From a virus, in the IMG/VR virus record IMGVR_UViG_3300044825_001220, positions 1 to 58,161 of that record: a stretch of DNA of 58,161 nucleotides; one strand, written 5' to 3'. This document shows positions 7,671 to 15,155 of this stretch, piece by piece; within the stretch, counting starts at the first letter, position 1; every line of letters begins with the position of its first letter. The position numbers and the translations under genes are program-made. Under the pieces are notes generated by a model, which saw only the letters and a program-made list of their open reading frames with translations, searched no databases and was not told the DNA's origin.

Positions 7671-7919
7671 TTAAGCCATCGGGCCCCGAGACACTTTACC
7701 TTTGGTTGCCGCACCGCCGCCACGCATCATCGTGCCGCTGGTTTTGGTCGGCTCATAGTCTTGGCTGCGGGTGTTAGCCACAGACACATTGGCCTTGCGC
7801 ATGGTCTCTTTGGCAGGCTCTTCACCCACCACGACAGACGGATAGACCTTGGGCTGGATGTACTTCCCAATCGGGTCTTTGGTTTCCGCCGGGAAATACT
7901 TGAAGTCGTCGGTGTTCAT
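7671..7919 (-). CDS. Small basic structural-cluster protein
   Basis: An 82-residue protein beginning MNTDDFKYFPAETKDPIGKY and ending SGTMMRGGGAATKGKVSRGP-MA. The C-terminal 'RGGGAATKG...RGPMA' tail is a recurring element of small proteins in this part of related phage genomes. No domain is recognised. It lies between two small genes and two bases before the next ATG. Confidence 0.5.
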   Translation of the reverse strand: MNTDDFKYFPAETKDPIGKYIQPKVYPSVVVGEEPAKETMRKANVSVANTRSQDYEPTKTSGTMMRGGGAATKGKVSRGPMA

Positions 7920-7920
7920 A

Positions 7921-8088
7921 TCAGCCTCCCTTGCGGCCAGGGCTACGCTGGTTCATGACCTTGGCCATGTTACGCCCGTACTTGAGCATGTCGGCGTTGG
8001 TTTTACCACCAGCCTTCAGCTTGGTCAGGGGTTTGCCAGGGTGCATGGCTTTCTCGTGTTTATGCACAGCCTTCTTTGCGTCCATCAT
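7921..8088 (-). CDS. 55-residue lysine-rich protein
   Basis: A 55-residue protein (MMDAKKAVHKHEKAMHPGKP, then LTKLKAGGKTN and a GRKGG end). Lys, His and Gly dominate, so it is strongly basic. The ATG at 8086-8088 has AAGGAG six bases upstream. A farther in-frame ATG lies inside the previous gene. Members of this family occur next to the connector genes of aquatic phages. A nucleic-acid-binding or virion-interior role is only a guess. Confidence 0.5.
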   Translation of the reverse strand: MMDAKKAVHKHEKAMHPGKPLTKLKAGGKTNADMLKYGRNMAKVMNQRSPGRKGG

Positions 8089-8098
8089 GATCGACTCC

Positions 8099-8521
8099 TT
8101 ATGTCGTTGCAACCGTAATTGTGCCCAAATTCACTGTCAGAACCAAGTTATTTGGCGTTTCAGTGGCGGTAAAAAACGAAGAACCTCCAACGGGGTTCCA
8201 GCCCCACTGGAATATGCGACTACCAGCCTCTACCGATCCAGTGCCCAGCGGCCCAGAACCTGTCTGAATCTGCAATCCACTGGTACCAGAGAGCCTGTAG
8301 CTGCGGTCAGGGCGAGGATTCCTCAAACCCTGCGGGTCATCCACCGGGTACATACCCAACTGCAACTGCGGCTGATCTGGGTCCCAGCACTCCGGACATA
8401 CCAACAACTCATAGTTCTTGGTCTTGATGACCTCGCGCTTGAGCATTTTGAGCTTGAAACGCTGATCACAGCGATCACACTGGGCAATCGCATACTTACC
8501 GCTGGCAAACCTATTGCCCAT
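8099..8521 (-). CDS. Zinc-ribbon structural-cluster protein
   Basis: A 140-residue protein. Residues 15-45 hold two CxxC knuckles (C15, C18, C42, C45) that should bind zinc. They are followed by ECWDPDQPQLQLGMYPVDDP and QGLRNPRPD, a signature of a widespread phage family encoded just after the adaptor/connector gene. The last 70 residues form a Gly/Thr-rich beta segment ending TVNLGTITVATT. The start overlaps the upstream stop (ATGA). Role unknown. Confidence 0.6.
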   Translation of the reverse strand: MGNRFASGKYAIAQCDRCDQRFKLKMLKREVIKTKNYELLVCPECWDPDQPQLQLGMYPVDDPQGLRNPRPDRSYRLSGTSGLQIQTGSGPLGTGSVEAGSRIFQWGWNPVGGSSFFTATETPNNLVLTVNLGTITVATT

Positions 8522-9459
8522 CAGTAAGTGCTCCCGATGAATTGCTGGCGCGGCACAAACCGGATTGCGGCCTTCTCACGGTCCTCATCAGCGGCCAACT
8601 GCCACGCCTCGTCGTATTGAGCCTTCAGGACGGGCAAACGCTCCATCCCCCCGGGAATCTTCCCGGCGATGTAATAGGACAGACCCGCCGCCATGCAGGG
8701 GATGAACCTGAACGGCACATCCATGATGTTCACACCGCCACCGGCATCCTGCGTACGGCGCAGCCGCCAGTACACAAACTGGTACTGCTGGGCGTTGTCC
8801 GGTGTTGGCCAGACCGTGATAGCCGGAAGCTGCTGCCAGTAGACCGTTGACCCGTTGTTGTGAGATGCCGCCGTGGTATTGGCCTGACCCCTAAAGCAGT
8901 TGTATAGGGTATTCCCTAAGATGTACCCATAGTTGATGATCTCAGAGTCAATCTTGATAAACCCGGTGGCAGGCAGGCCAACCACAGAGTTGAGGGTGAT
9001 CTCAGTGACGGTGGCGTTGATTCCACCCACTTGGCTGATGGACAAGCCGGTCGGGCTCTGCTGGCCGTTGTACCGCTGAACCCAGACTTGGATCGGGCGG
9101 GCCTGCTGGAGCTTGTTTGGCAGAGTGGCGTAGGTTGAGACACTGATCCGGGTGATGGTCAGGTCTGCCTGAGTCGCAGCCACGTTGGCCCCGGTGCGGA
9201 TCACATGCTCCAGAAGATCAATTGTGTCGGTCGGCAGAGCGTAGGTGTTCTGGCCCTGCACAAGGTCAATCGTGCCCTGCTCGATGGTCCAGAGATTGAT
9301 GCCCCGGTTGGCCCAGTCGGCAAACATGATGTTGAGCGAACGACGGGCGGTCTTGAGATCGTAGCCCGTGCGCAACTCTGAACCGGCACGCTCAAACGCT
9401 TCCTCGACCAGTTCAGTCAGGTCGAGGTTAAAACTGCTTGCGCCTGATGTGGTGGCCAT
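8521..9459 (-). CDS. Tail accessory / connector-like protein (P22 gp4-like)
   Basis: A 312-residue protein. The head FNLDLTELVEEAFERAGSEL and RTGYDLKTARRSLNIMFADW is the classic start of a family placed next to P22-type portal modules and likened to the P22 gp4 accessory factor that joins portal and tail. Residues about 150-205 carry a separate small beta module (VVGLPATGFIKIDSEIINYG, CFRGQANTTAASH) also present in the fibre protein at 56785-57657. The C-terminal part (YQFVYWRLRRTQDAGGGVNI) is helical. The start overlaps the upstream gene's stop. Confidence 0.6.
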   Translation of the reverse strand: MATTSGASSFNLDLTELVEEAFERAGSELRTGYDLKTARRSLNIMFADWANRGINLWTIEQGTIDLVQGQNTYALPTDTIDLLEHVIRTGANVAATQADLTITRISVSTYATLPNKLQQARPIQVWVQRYNGQQSPTGLSISQVGGINATVTEITLNSVVGLPATGFIKIDSEIINYGYILGNTLYNCFRGQANTTAASHNNGSTVYWQQLPAITVWPTPDNAQQYQFVYWRLRRTQDAGGGVNIMDVPFRFIPCMAAGLSYYIAGKIPGGMERLPVLKAQYDEAWQLAADEDREKAAIRFVPRQQFIGSTY

Positions 9460-9692
9460 TACCTATACCTCGCCGTCTTCGCCGCCACCTTGGGTGGTTG
9501 CTTTACAAATTGTTTTCCAACCTTTTTGCCTGCCCGCTTGGCACGGGTTGTGGCAGCATACTCAGCGGGAGTCAACGCCTTGATGGCTTTCTCAGGCAGA
9601 TATCGCTCACCCGTCTTGGAAGACGGTTTGCCGGACTTGGTGCGCCACTTCTGAGCACCCCAGTCCTTGAGCGATTGCTGCGGGTCTTTCAC
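9459..9692 (-). CDS. DUF5872-like small basic protein
   Basis: A 77-residue protein beginning MKDPQQSLKDWGAQKWRTKS then GKPSSKTGERYLPEKAIKAL and EYAATTRAKRAGK. This matches my memory of DUF5872, a small protein of aquatic phages and viruses with no known role. GTG is the start codon (9690-9692), overlapping the upstream TGA as GTGA. It is one of a run of six small strongly basic proteins encoded downstream of the capsid genes. Confidence 0.6.
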   Translation of the reverse strand: MKDPQQSLKDWGAQKWRTKSGKPSSKTGERYLPEKAIKALTPAEYAATTRAKRAGKKVGKQFVKQPPKVAAKTARYR

Positions 9693-9973
9693 TTGTACCC
9701 ACCCCCACGGGCCTTGTACTGTTTGGCCAGAAGCTGTGCCTTACGGGCTGACCATTGGCCTGCGCCTGTACCCTGCACCGCACGGGACTTGATTGACTCA
9801 AACAGCGACTTGCGCATACCCGGCTTGGTGTAGACGCCAGCCTGATTGACCTTGGATTTGGTCTGGCCACCAGCCGCGTACTGATCAAAGTCAGTATCGT
9901 CCCTACGGGCCTTGCGTTTCGGCCCGGGCATCTTGCTGGGGTTGATGGCCCCCATGCCACGGCTGGCCATCAT
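9689..9973 (-). CDS. Small basic protein with QWSARKAQLLAK motif
   Basis: A 94-residue protein (MMASRGMGAINPSKMPGPKR at the start). The C-terminal half, YTKPGMRKSLFESIKSRAV then GAGQWSARKAQLLAKQYKAR and GGGYK, is a recurring conserved segment in this neighbourhood of aquatic phages. Very rich in Lys and Arg. The two Met codons at 9973 and 9970 are better starts than an ATG inside the preceding gene. Role unknown. A DNA-contacting internal protein is a guess. Confidence 0.5.
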   Translation of the reverse strand: MMASRGMGAINPSKMPGPKRKARRDDTDFDQYAAGGQTKSKVNQAGVYTKPGMRKSLFESIKSRAVQGTGAGQWSARKAQLLAKQYKARGGGYK

Positions 9974-9975
9974 GG

Positions 9976-10272
9976 TTACACCAGCTTGCCGCGAGTTTTG
10001 CCACGCTGCGCGCAACCATCAGCAGCGCGTACATAACCGCCATTGGCATAACCAGAAGATGATTTGTCCATCGACTTTGGCATCTCTGTAGATGTCAAAG
10101 ACTGGTTATAGGCATCCTCCAGTTTGGGTGCCATTTTTTCATCTTCCATTTCTTGAATCATCCGCATCTGCGCACCAGTAGGAGGAATCTTCCTGCCACG
10201 GCCAGCACCAGCCGTGCTGTTCATTTTCATGCCCAGCTTTTTTTCAACTTCTTCTGTGATGTTTGGATTCAT
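9976..10272 (-). CDS. Small protein with basic DGxAxRGKT tail
   Basis: A 98-residue protein. The N-terminal half is acidic/helical (MNPNITEEVEKKLGMKMNST, ... MRMIQEMEDEKMAPKLEDAY). The end, NGGYVRAADGCAQRGKTRGK-LV, is a basic tail motif shared with the next two genes upstream. GAGGTG precedes the ATG. No domain is recognised. Confidence 0.5.
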   Translation of the reverse strand: MNPNITEEVEKKLGMKMNSTAGAGRGRKIPPTGAQMRMIQEMEDEKMAPKLEDAYNQSLTSTEMPKSMDKSSSGYANGGYVRAADGCAQRGKTRGKLV

Positions 10273-10281
10273 GATTGCACC

Positions 10282-11193
10282 TCAATAAATTTTGCACTTT
10301 GTTTTGCCTTTGGAGGCAATGCCGTCGCCGCGTTTAGAAGCGGAGGACACTCCACCAGAAGCCATCTTCTTTGGCTTGGCCTTGACCGCGCCGCCTTCTT
10401 TACGTCGAGTGGTGTTAAAACCCCGGCCACGTTTTGCCAACTCTTCTTGTTGACGGCGGTATGCTTCTAGCTCTCGTGCAGTAGGACCACCTTGAGCACC
10501 GCGACCGCCTTTTACAGTGCTTGGTCGAACCCCGGTTCTATAATAAGTTAAAGCACTTGCATCGGTTTGGGTTCCGTACGGGACACCACTTTCTGCCAAA
10601 GCGTTAGCTTTTCTTACCATGCGTCTATACTCTTGATCGCGCTCCATTTCTTCTGCTGTTGCGCCGCCTATACCGCTACTGCGGCCAGCACCAGCCGGGT
10701 TATCAAGCTTAACGCCAGTTATGCGAGAAATCTCACCACTGATATTGGGGCCGATATCTTGCCCGGGGTTAAAAACACTTTCCTCATCATAGCTAGACCT
10801 TCGCCGGGGGGCGGCGGCAGGAGCGCGATTTTCGAACATCGCGTCTGCGGCGGCATTAGCGCTACGCTGAGAATCGTCAGCGAAAACACCGCGACGGGGG
10901 CGATAAGTAACAGCGGGGGCGGAGGCGACAGCGGCGGGGGGACGAAACGTAGAACCACCGGGTTCCCGGTCATCATCAAAAGTCACCCTTGCGGCAGCAT
11001 CCGCATACAAATCCGCTGGACTCATATCTCCGCGAACGGACGGCGGGCGGTCTTCTACGGGCGGACGGTCAGTCCCGCGATACTCCACAGGAGCAAGCTC
11101 TTCTCCGGCCCTTTTGTACAGGCCCTTACCCGCCATAAACCCCAACGCGCCCAGCGCAGCAAGGCCAGCTAAATTACGAGAACGTCGAGACAT
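10282..11193 (-). CDS. Basic, low-complexity protein with N-terminal hydrophobic segment
   Basis: A 303-residue protein. Residues 7-23 (NLAGLAALGALGFMAGK) are hydrophobic and Gly/Ala-rich and could span or touch a membrane. They are preceded by basic RRSR. The middle is disordered, with Arg/Pro/Ala-rich stretches. The end (EGGAVKAKPKKMASGGVSS, then RGDGIASKGKTKCKIY) contains the basic DGxAxxGKT motif seen in its neighbours. The N-terminal motif 'RRSRNLAGLAALGALGF' recurs in related phages. Role unknown. Confidence 0.5.
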   Translation of the reverse strand: MSRRSRNLAGLAALGALGFMAGKGLYKRAGEELAPVEYRGTDRPPVEDRPPSVRGDMSPADLYADAAARVTFDDDREPGGSTFRPPAAVASAPAVTYRPRRGVFADDSQRSANAAADAMFENRAPAAAPRRRSSYDEESVFNPGQDIGPNISGEISRITGVKLDNPAGAGRSSGIGGATAEEMERDQEYRRMVRKANALAESGVPYGTQTDASALTYYRTGVRPSTVKGGRGAQGGPTARELEAYRRQQEELAKRGRGFNTTRRKEGGAVKAKPKKMASGGVSSASKRGDGIASKGKTKCKIY

Positions 11194-11205
11194 GATAATC
11201 TCCTA

Positions 11206-11691
11206 TTAGCAGGCGTAGCCGCCCTTTTTCATGCCCAGCGGCTTGGATGCACCCATCTTGACCTGCATGCCTTTGGTCTTGCCCTTCGTCGCAACACCAT
11301 CTTTACTGGGAGCGGCGGTACGGACGGTGCCCATTTTGGCGGTAGTGATGCCACCATTGGCCATCTTCTTCATACCGGCCTCTTTCATCTCATGCTTGAT
11401 CATGGACTTGGGAGCGCCCTTCTTCTTCATAAAGGACACTTCTTTCTTCATCATCTCTTTCGATTCTTTCATGTCGCCACCTCTTGCAAAAAGTTCTTGC
11501 TTGCCTTGATTGGTTTTAGGTCGGTTGATCGCCTGCGTACTCGCCCGGCTACCAGACCCAAACCGCTTACCCTTGTCTGCCTTCATGAACTCTTTGCCGA
11601 CAGACTGTGGGACCCCTACGCGCTTGGCAGCGGCGGGGTCGTTAGCCACCATCGCCATCAAGTTGTGCTGTTTCTTGCTAACCGAGGGCAC
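11206..11691 (-). CDS. Lysine/glycine-rich structural-cluster protein
   Basis: A 161-residue, extremely basic protein. It starts MPSVSKKQHNLMAMVANDPA followed by AKRVGVPQSVGKEFMKADKG, a conserved head of a family in marine and freshwater phages. The centre has Met/Lys-rich helices (MKESKEMMKKEVSFMKKKG) and the end has SKDGVATKGKTKGM plus MKKGGYAC. GTG is the start (11689-11691) with AAGGAG at proper spacing, overlapping the upstream gene by 14 bases. DNA or capsid binding is inferred from charge only. Confidence 0.55.
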   Translation of the reverse strand: MPSVSKKQHNLMAMVANDPAAAKRVGVPQSVGKEFMKADKGKRFGSGSRASTQAINRPKTNQGKQELFARGGDMKESKEMMKKEVSFMKKKGAPKSMIKHEMKEAGMKKMANGGITTAKMGTVRTAAPSKDGVATKGKTKGMQVKMGASKPLGMKKGGYAC

Positions 11692-11926
11692 TGCGCTGCT
11701 CCTTCATGAAGTCATCAATCTTCTTCTCAAGCCGGTCAAGCCGATCCAAGACGCGATTGATGTCCGTATGCACCTCCTGCTTGGTGACATACTCCTTCGC
11801 AATCTCTTCCCGGGTACGGTTGAGAAGAATCTGAATGCGCTTCATCTCGTCCGTGGACATCTTCACCCAGAACAAAATTAGGGCGGAGACGAGGGAGAGC
11901 GCAGCGTTCCACAGCGTTACATCCAT
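11678..11926 (-). CDS. Small membrane protein with coiled coil; holin candidate
   Basis: An 82-residue protein. Residues 5-22 (LWNAALSLVSALILFWVK) form one transmembrane helix. The rest is a charged helix with heptad-like spacing (DINRVLDRLDRLEKKIDDFM), likely coiled coil in the cytoplasm or periplasm. Size, single helix and charged tail fit some phage holins or membrane-anchored lysis accessories, but no endolysin is next to it. A scaffold or ejection-linked membrane role is equally possible. It is the best lysis-related candidate I see in the window. Confidence 0.45.
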   Translation of the reverse strand: MDVTLWNAALSLVSALILFWVKMSTDEMKRIQILLNRTREEIAKEYVTKQEVHTDINRVLDRLDRLEKKIDDFMKEQRSALG

Positions 11927-11927
11927 T

Positions 11928-12182
11928 TCAGCAGTTCCACGCCCTCAGGCTTTTGTTGATACGGCTGTTTGGGTCCTTCTTGGCCTTCTCGCCGGTCATT
12001 TTGGCCTTCATCCCAGACATCCTGGCACAGAAGGAGTCGCGGCGCGCTCCGCCTTGTGGCTGCGGGGGTTTGAGCCCCGGTTTGCCCGGATTGGCTTTGT
12101 TGTAGGAGGCTCGCCCCTTGGCGTTGAGTCCGCCTTTGGGGTTCTTGCCTTCCTTGCGAGTCCACGCCGGGGTCTTAGCCAT
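11928..12182 (-). CDS. Small basic DUF6321-like protein
   Basis: An 84-residue protein beginning MAKTPAWTRKEGKNPKGGLN and continuing AKGRASYNKANPGKPGLKPP, then RRDSFCARMSGMKAKMTGEK. The 'KNPKGGLNAKGR.SYN' and 'R..SFCARMSGM' blocks match what I recall as DUF6321, a small phage and bacterial protein of unknown function. I chose the ATG at 12180-12182, which overlaps the upstream gene by 8 bases, because conservation begins there. An ATG 27 bases upstream is less likely. Confidence 0.55.
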   Translation of the reverse strand: MAKTPAWTRKEGKNPKGGLNAKGRASYNKANPGKPGLKPPQPQGGARRDSFCARMSGMKAKMTGEKAKKDPNSRINKSLRAWNC

Positions 12183-12462
12183 AGAAGATCGTGACTGCGG
12201 CAGCATCACCTGTGTCGCAGAACACCCCGTTATCAGCCCGAATGCCTTCGCCAGGGATCACAACAGTGTGTGCTCCCGCCGCCGTAACACCCAAACGCAA
12301 CAACACGTTACCAGACGCAGCCGAGGCGTTGTCATAGAAAACAACCGGGTTGGTTCCGCCGGTAGTTACAGAGATGTACGCACCTTTGATGCGTACGGGG
12401 TACGGAACCATCGCCGCGTCAGACGCCGTATAGGCGGCTTTTACGTCATATTGCATGGCCAT
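12175..12462 (-). CDS. Small capsid-cluster beta protein, decoration candidate
   Basis: A 95-residue protein (MAMQYDVKAAYTASDAAMVP) of alternating short strands rich in Gly, Ala and Val, with no charged cluster or motif. Its place two genes after the major capsid protein and its simple beta-rich makeup suggest a capsid surface (decoration) protein. The family is common next to Mu gpT-type capsid genes, but I know no proven function. Confidence 0.45.
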   Translation of the reverse strand: MAMQYDVKAAYTASDAAMVPYPVRIKGAYISVTTGGTNPVVFYDNASAASGNVLLRLGVTAAGAHTVVIPGEGIRADNGVFCDTGDAAAVTIFYG

Positions 12463-12474
12463 GTCGGCCTCCTA

Positions 12475-12897
12475 TTAAGCCGTACGGCTGAAGGTGTAGG
12501 CGGTGGCGCTGGAGAACATCAGGGTGAAACGGGCCAAGCCAGTCGCACCAGCAGCAATGGTCAGGTCACCAAAGTTGGCGGTACTGCCATCCACGCCAGC
12601 ACTGGACAGGACTGCGTTGGTATTTGCGGCCACAGTCACAACGCTTGCACCTGCGGTGTTGTCAACAAACAGGTCCAGCACCGTGCCACGAGATGCGCCC
12701 AAGAAGGTACCCAGATCAGTGCCGGTGGGCAGCGTAATCGTGACGGTGCCAGCCGAAGTAGAGGTGATGTAGCCATCAGCAACCTGTGCCGCAGTAGCGG
12801 TGCCGGTCGTGTTGATAGCGTTGAGGGAAGTGGGTTGGTGGCCTTGAATGAAGCCGTTTTGCGAAACGACCGGGCCATTGAACGTAGTACGTGCCAT
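12475..12897 (-). CDS. Beta-rich capsid-associated protein, decoration candidate
   Basis: A 140-residue protein rich in Thr, Ala, Gly and Val (MARTTFNGPVVSQNGFIQGH start). The repeated pattern of strands, for example GTVTITLPTGTDLGTFLGAS and ATAYTFSRTA, resembles capsid decoration or fibre-head domains. It is the first gene after the terminator that follows the major capsid gene, so it may be expressed at a different level. No enzymatic motifs. Confidence 0.45.
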   Translation of the reverse strand: MARTTFNGPVVSQNGFIQGHQPTSLNAINTTGTATAAQVADGYITSTSAGTVTITLPTGTDLGTFLGASRGTVLDLFVDNTAGASVVTVAANTNAVLSSAGVDGSTANFGDLTIAAGATGLARFTLMFSSATAYTFSRTA

Positions 12898-12993
12898 GAT
12901 TCCTCACATGCGAGTTAATTGAGGGCGCTCTGTCTGCATGTCGTCAGCCGGGACTGTCAGAAACGCCGGAAACCCCGGGATGTAGCCAATATA

Positions 12994-13028
12994 CAGGAAA
13001 AAGAAAAGGGGCACAAGGCCCCTTTTCT
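12994..13028 (-). terminator. Rho-independent terminator after major capsid gene
   Basis: A 10-bp stem (13002-13011 with 13019-13028; sequence AGAAAAGGGG / CCCCTTTTCT on the plus strand) with a 7-base loop. On the minus strand it is followed by CTTTTTCC. It begins 10 bases beyond the stop of the capsid gene and lies in the 140-base gap before the next gene. It should reduce read-through from the abundant capsid transcript. Confidence 0.75.
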
Positions 13029-13037
13029 AGGTTTTCA

Positions 13038-13949
13038 TCAGGTCGAACCTGACGAGCCCCACATACCCAGCGGGTCAGACCAGCCGAACGAATAACGCTC
13101 GCGGGCCTTGTAGCGGACGTTGCCGGTGTCAAAGTCACCGTCCATCGAGTTCTGCAACGGAGTACGCACAAAGTGCTTCATGCCGTTGGGAACGTCGGTG
13201 GTCAGGAACCAAGCGTTCGGGTCAGTCAAGAAGTGGTTGACCGTGTAACCCTCAGGGATTGCGCCCATCTGCTTGATAGCGTTGATATCGTTATCAGCAG
13301 TTGCAACCCGCAGTTCGGTGTCAAGCAGGCGCTTGGCGGTGAACATCAGGGCCGGGGGAACAATCATCTTCTTGGGTTTGGCAGCGATCAGCAGGCCACG
13401 CTCGTCGGTCCAAGCGGCGATCTGAATAACGGCGGCTTCCAGGGAAGTCTCGTTCAGGTCAACTTGGGTGCCGGGAGTGTTGCTGTTCACACCACCGGAA
13501 ACCAGCGGGTGATTTGCATTGAACAGGGAAACGCCATCACCACCGGGGTAGGTGTTGGAGAAGCCGTTGTTCAGCACAGCAGCAGCCTTTACTTGCTTGG
13601 TGTACGCCATAGCGCGGGCCAGAGCCTTGGTGTAACGAGCAGACAGGCTGTCGTACAGGTTGTCTTCAATCGCCTCTTCGGTAATCGAGAAACCCAGGGC
13701 AATGGTTTCGTGCGTATAGCGGGTGCTCCAAGCCTCTTGCGCGTTGTCGTAGGCAATCGCACTGCCCTCGTTCTTCACCGGAGCGGCGGAGAAGCCAGAC
13801 AGCTTGGTTTCCTCTTCAAACGAACGCTCGGAAGTCTCGGTTTCGTAGATTTCCTTGTGCTCTTCGCCGTAGCGAGCGTACTCCATACCGAACAGGGCGT
13901 TCAGACCGGGGAGCAGCTCTTTCAGCAGTTGTGCGCGTGAAATAGCCAT
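13038..13949 (-). CDS. Major capsid protein (Mu gpT-like, HK97 fold)
   Basis: A 303-residue protein. The N-terminal segment (AQLLKELLPGLNALFGMEY) and the central/C-terminal signatures (FNANHPLVSGG, PKKMIVPPALMFTAKRLLDT, DPNAWFLTTDVPNGMKHF, then YKARERYSFGWSDPLGMWGS) are those of the Mu gpT-like capsid family. It forms the icosahedral shell, assembled on the scaffold encoded at 15155-16165. The length fits a capsid protein without a cleaved delta domain. It has AAGGAGT before the start and a strong terminator after the stop. Confidence 0.88.
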   Translation of the reverse strand: MAISRAQLLKELLPGLNALFGMEYARYGEEHKEIYETETSERSFEEETKLSGFSAAPVKNEGSAIAYDNAQEAWSTRYTHETIALGFSITEEAIEDNLYDSLSARYTKALARAMAYTKQVKAAAVLNNGFSNTYPGGDGVSLFNANHPLVSGGVNSNTPGTQVDLNETSLEAAVIQIAAWTDERGLLIAAKPKKMIVPPALMFTAKRLLDTELRVATADNDINAIKQMGAIPEGYTVNHFLTDPNAWFLTTDVPNGMKHFVRTPLQNSMDGDFDTGNVRYKARERYSFGWSDPLGMWGSSGST

Positions 13950-13967
13950 GATTAATTACTCCTTCGA

Positions 13968-14660
13968 TTAGACGCCAACGGGGTTGAGGTACTGATGACC
14001 GCCGGTGACAACGCTGGCCGTGGTCGTGGTGATGCCGCCACTGGAGGTGGAGGTAGACACAACGTACGGAGCATTGAACTTGCAGATCACTTCAACGAAG
14101 TTGCCAGACGAGTTTGCGGTGTCGGGCACAACGTCGATGATGCGAATGGGCAACGATGCGGTGCCAGTGCTGCCGGTGGTGTAGACACCAATCCGGCTGT
14201 CGCCGGTCGAAGTCAAGCCAGCGTTTTGCACTAGTTCAGCGTTCGTGCCAATCACACTACGGCTCAGGTAGGTCGGCGTCAAGCCGTTGCCACCTTCGGT
14301 TTGACCAGCAACCAGAACGGCCTTGAACAGGACATCCGGGTCATCCTGCACGTATGCAGTGATGTAAGTGCCGGTGGGCGCAGCGTACCCGGTGGGGTAG
14401 TACTGAGCGAAGATGGTCTGACCTTGCGCGTTAACGTAAGAGCAGCCCTGAAAGATACCAACAGGCGTAGCGGTTGCTTCGCCAAGGTCTTTCTCGATGT
14501 AGCCCGTCGAAACAATCTTCACCACATCTCCATAAAAGATGTTACCAGCGAACCCAGCGGGGTCGATCTGATACTGGCGAGTTTGTCCGGCGAACACCTG
14601 ACCACCGATCAAATTGATCGGCTTCAAGCCATACGGCTTGTCAACGGTGGGATAAGCCAT
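13968..14660 (-). CDS. Capsid-associated protein (putative head decoration)
   Basis: A 230-residue protein beginning MAYPTVDKPYGLKPINLIGG with GNIFYGDVVKIVSTGYI. This head is a standard companion of the Mu gpT-like capsid gene and is encoded directly upstream of it. The protein is beta-rich, with a Thr/Ser-rich tail (STSTSSGGITTTTASV). A capsid surface role is inferred from position. AGGAG precedes the ATG. Confidence 0.55.
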   Translation of the reverse strand: MAYPTVDKPYGLKPINLIGGQVFAGQTRQYQIDPAGFAGNIFYGDVVKIVSTGYIEKDLGEATATPVGIFQGCSYVNAQGQTIFAQYYPTGYAAPTGTYITAYVQDDPDVLFKAVLVAGQTEGGNGLTPTYLSRSVIGTNAELVQNAGLTSTGDSRIGVYTTGSTGTASLPIRIIDVVPDTANSSGNFVEVICKFNAPYVVSTSTSSGGITTTTASVVTGGHQYLNPVGV

Positions 14661-14675
14661 TTAAGACTCCTAAAT

Positions 14676-15155
14676 TTAAGAACCAGAACCGAAAGTGACC
14701 TTGGAGCTTCGTTCAGTGAATTTCTGCATCCGAGGATCATTTTCACGAAGGAAACTGTTGTCCACCGAATCAATCTGAGCCTTGTTTTGGCGCTCGTAGT
14801 GTTGCATACGCTGCTCCAAAAACTCAGTCGGAATACGACAGAGCAACAGACCACCAACCTCGATACCGCCTTTGAAGCGGCCCTCAGTAGCGGCGTGCAT
14901 CATGAGTTCAGGATATTCCTCTGCTTTGCAGGGTTCGTATCCCTCTCGTAACTTGCTAGAGATGTTGCTGGGATCAGCAGTGCCTTGAATGCTCACGCGA
15001 ACGTAGCGATGCTTCCAACCCGGACGATCATCCGGTTGAGGAAGAATTTCCGGGGCACGCCACATCTGGGGACGGGCATTAACCGCACGGGACTCCATTG
15101 CGCGGGGCGCACGATTTTGACGACCTTGGGCCGCCATTTGCTCTTGCTGTTCCAT
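14676..15155 (-). CDS. Conserved capsid-module protein of unknown function
   Basis: A 159-residue protein. The N-terminal 35 residues are disordered and basic (Gln/Arg/Ala-rich). The conserved core has GWKHRYVRVSIQGTADPSNI followed by SKLREGYEPCKAEEYPEL, and a GGLLLCRIPTEFLEQRMQHY helix. It lies between scaffold and capsid-associated genes in many phages with this capsid type. An assembly or head-completion role is plausible. No catalytic motif. The start shares one base with the scaffold stop. Confidence 0.55.
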   Translation of the reverse strand: MEQQEQMAAQGRQNRAPRAMESRAVNARPQMWRAPEILPQPDDRPGWKHRYVRVSIQGTADPSNISSKLREGYEPCKAEEYPELMMHAATEGRFKGGIEVGGLLLCRIPTEFLEQRMQHYERQNKAQIDSVDNSFLRENDPRMQKFTERSSKVTFGSGS

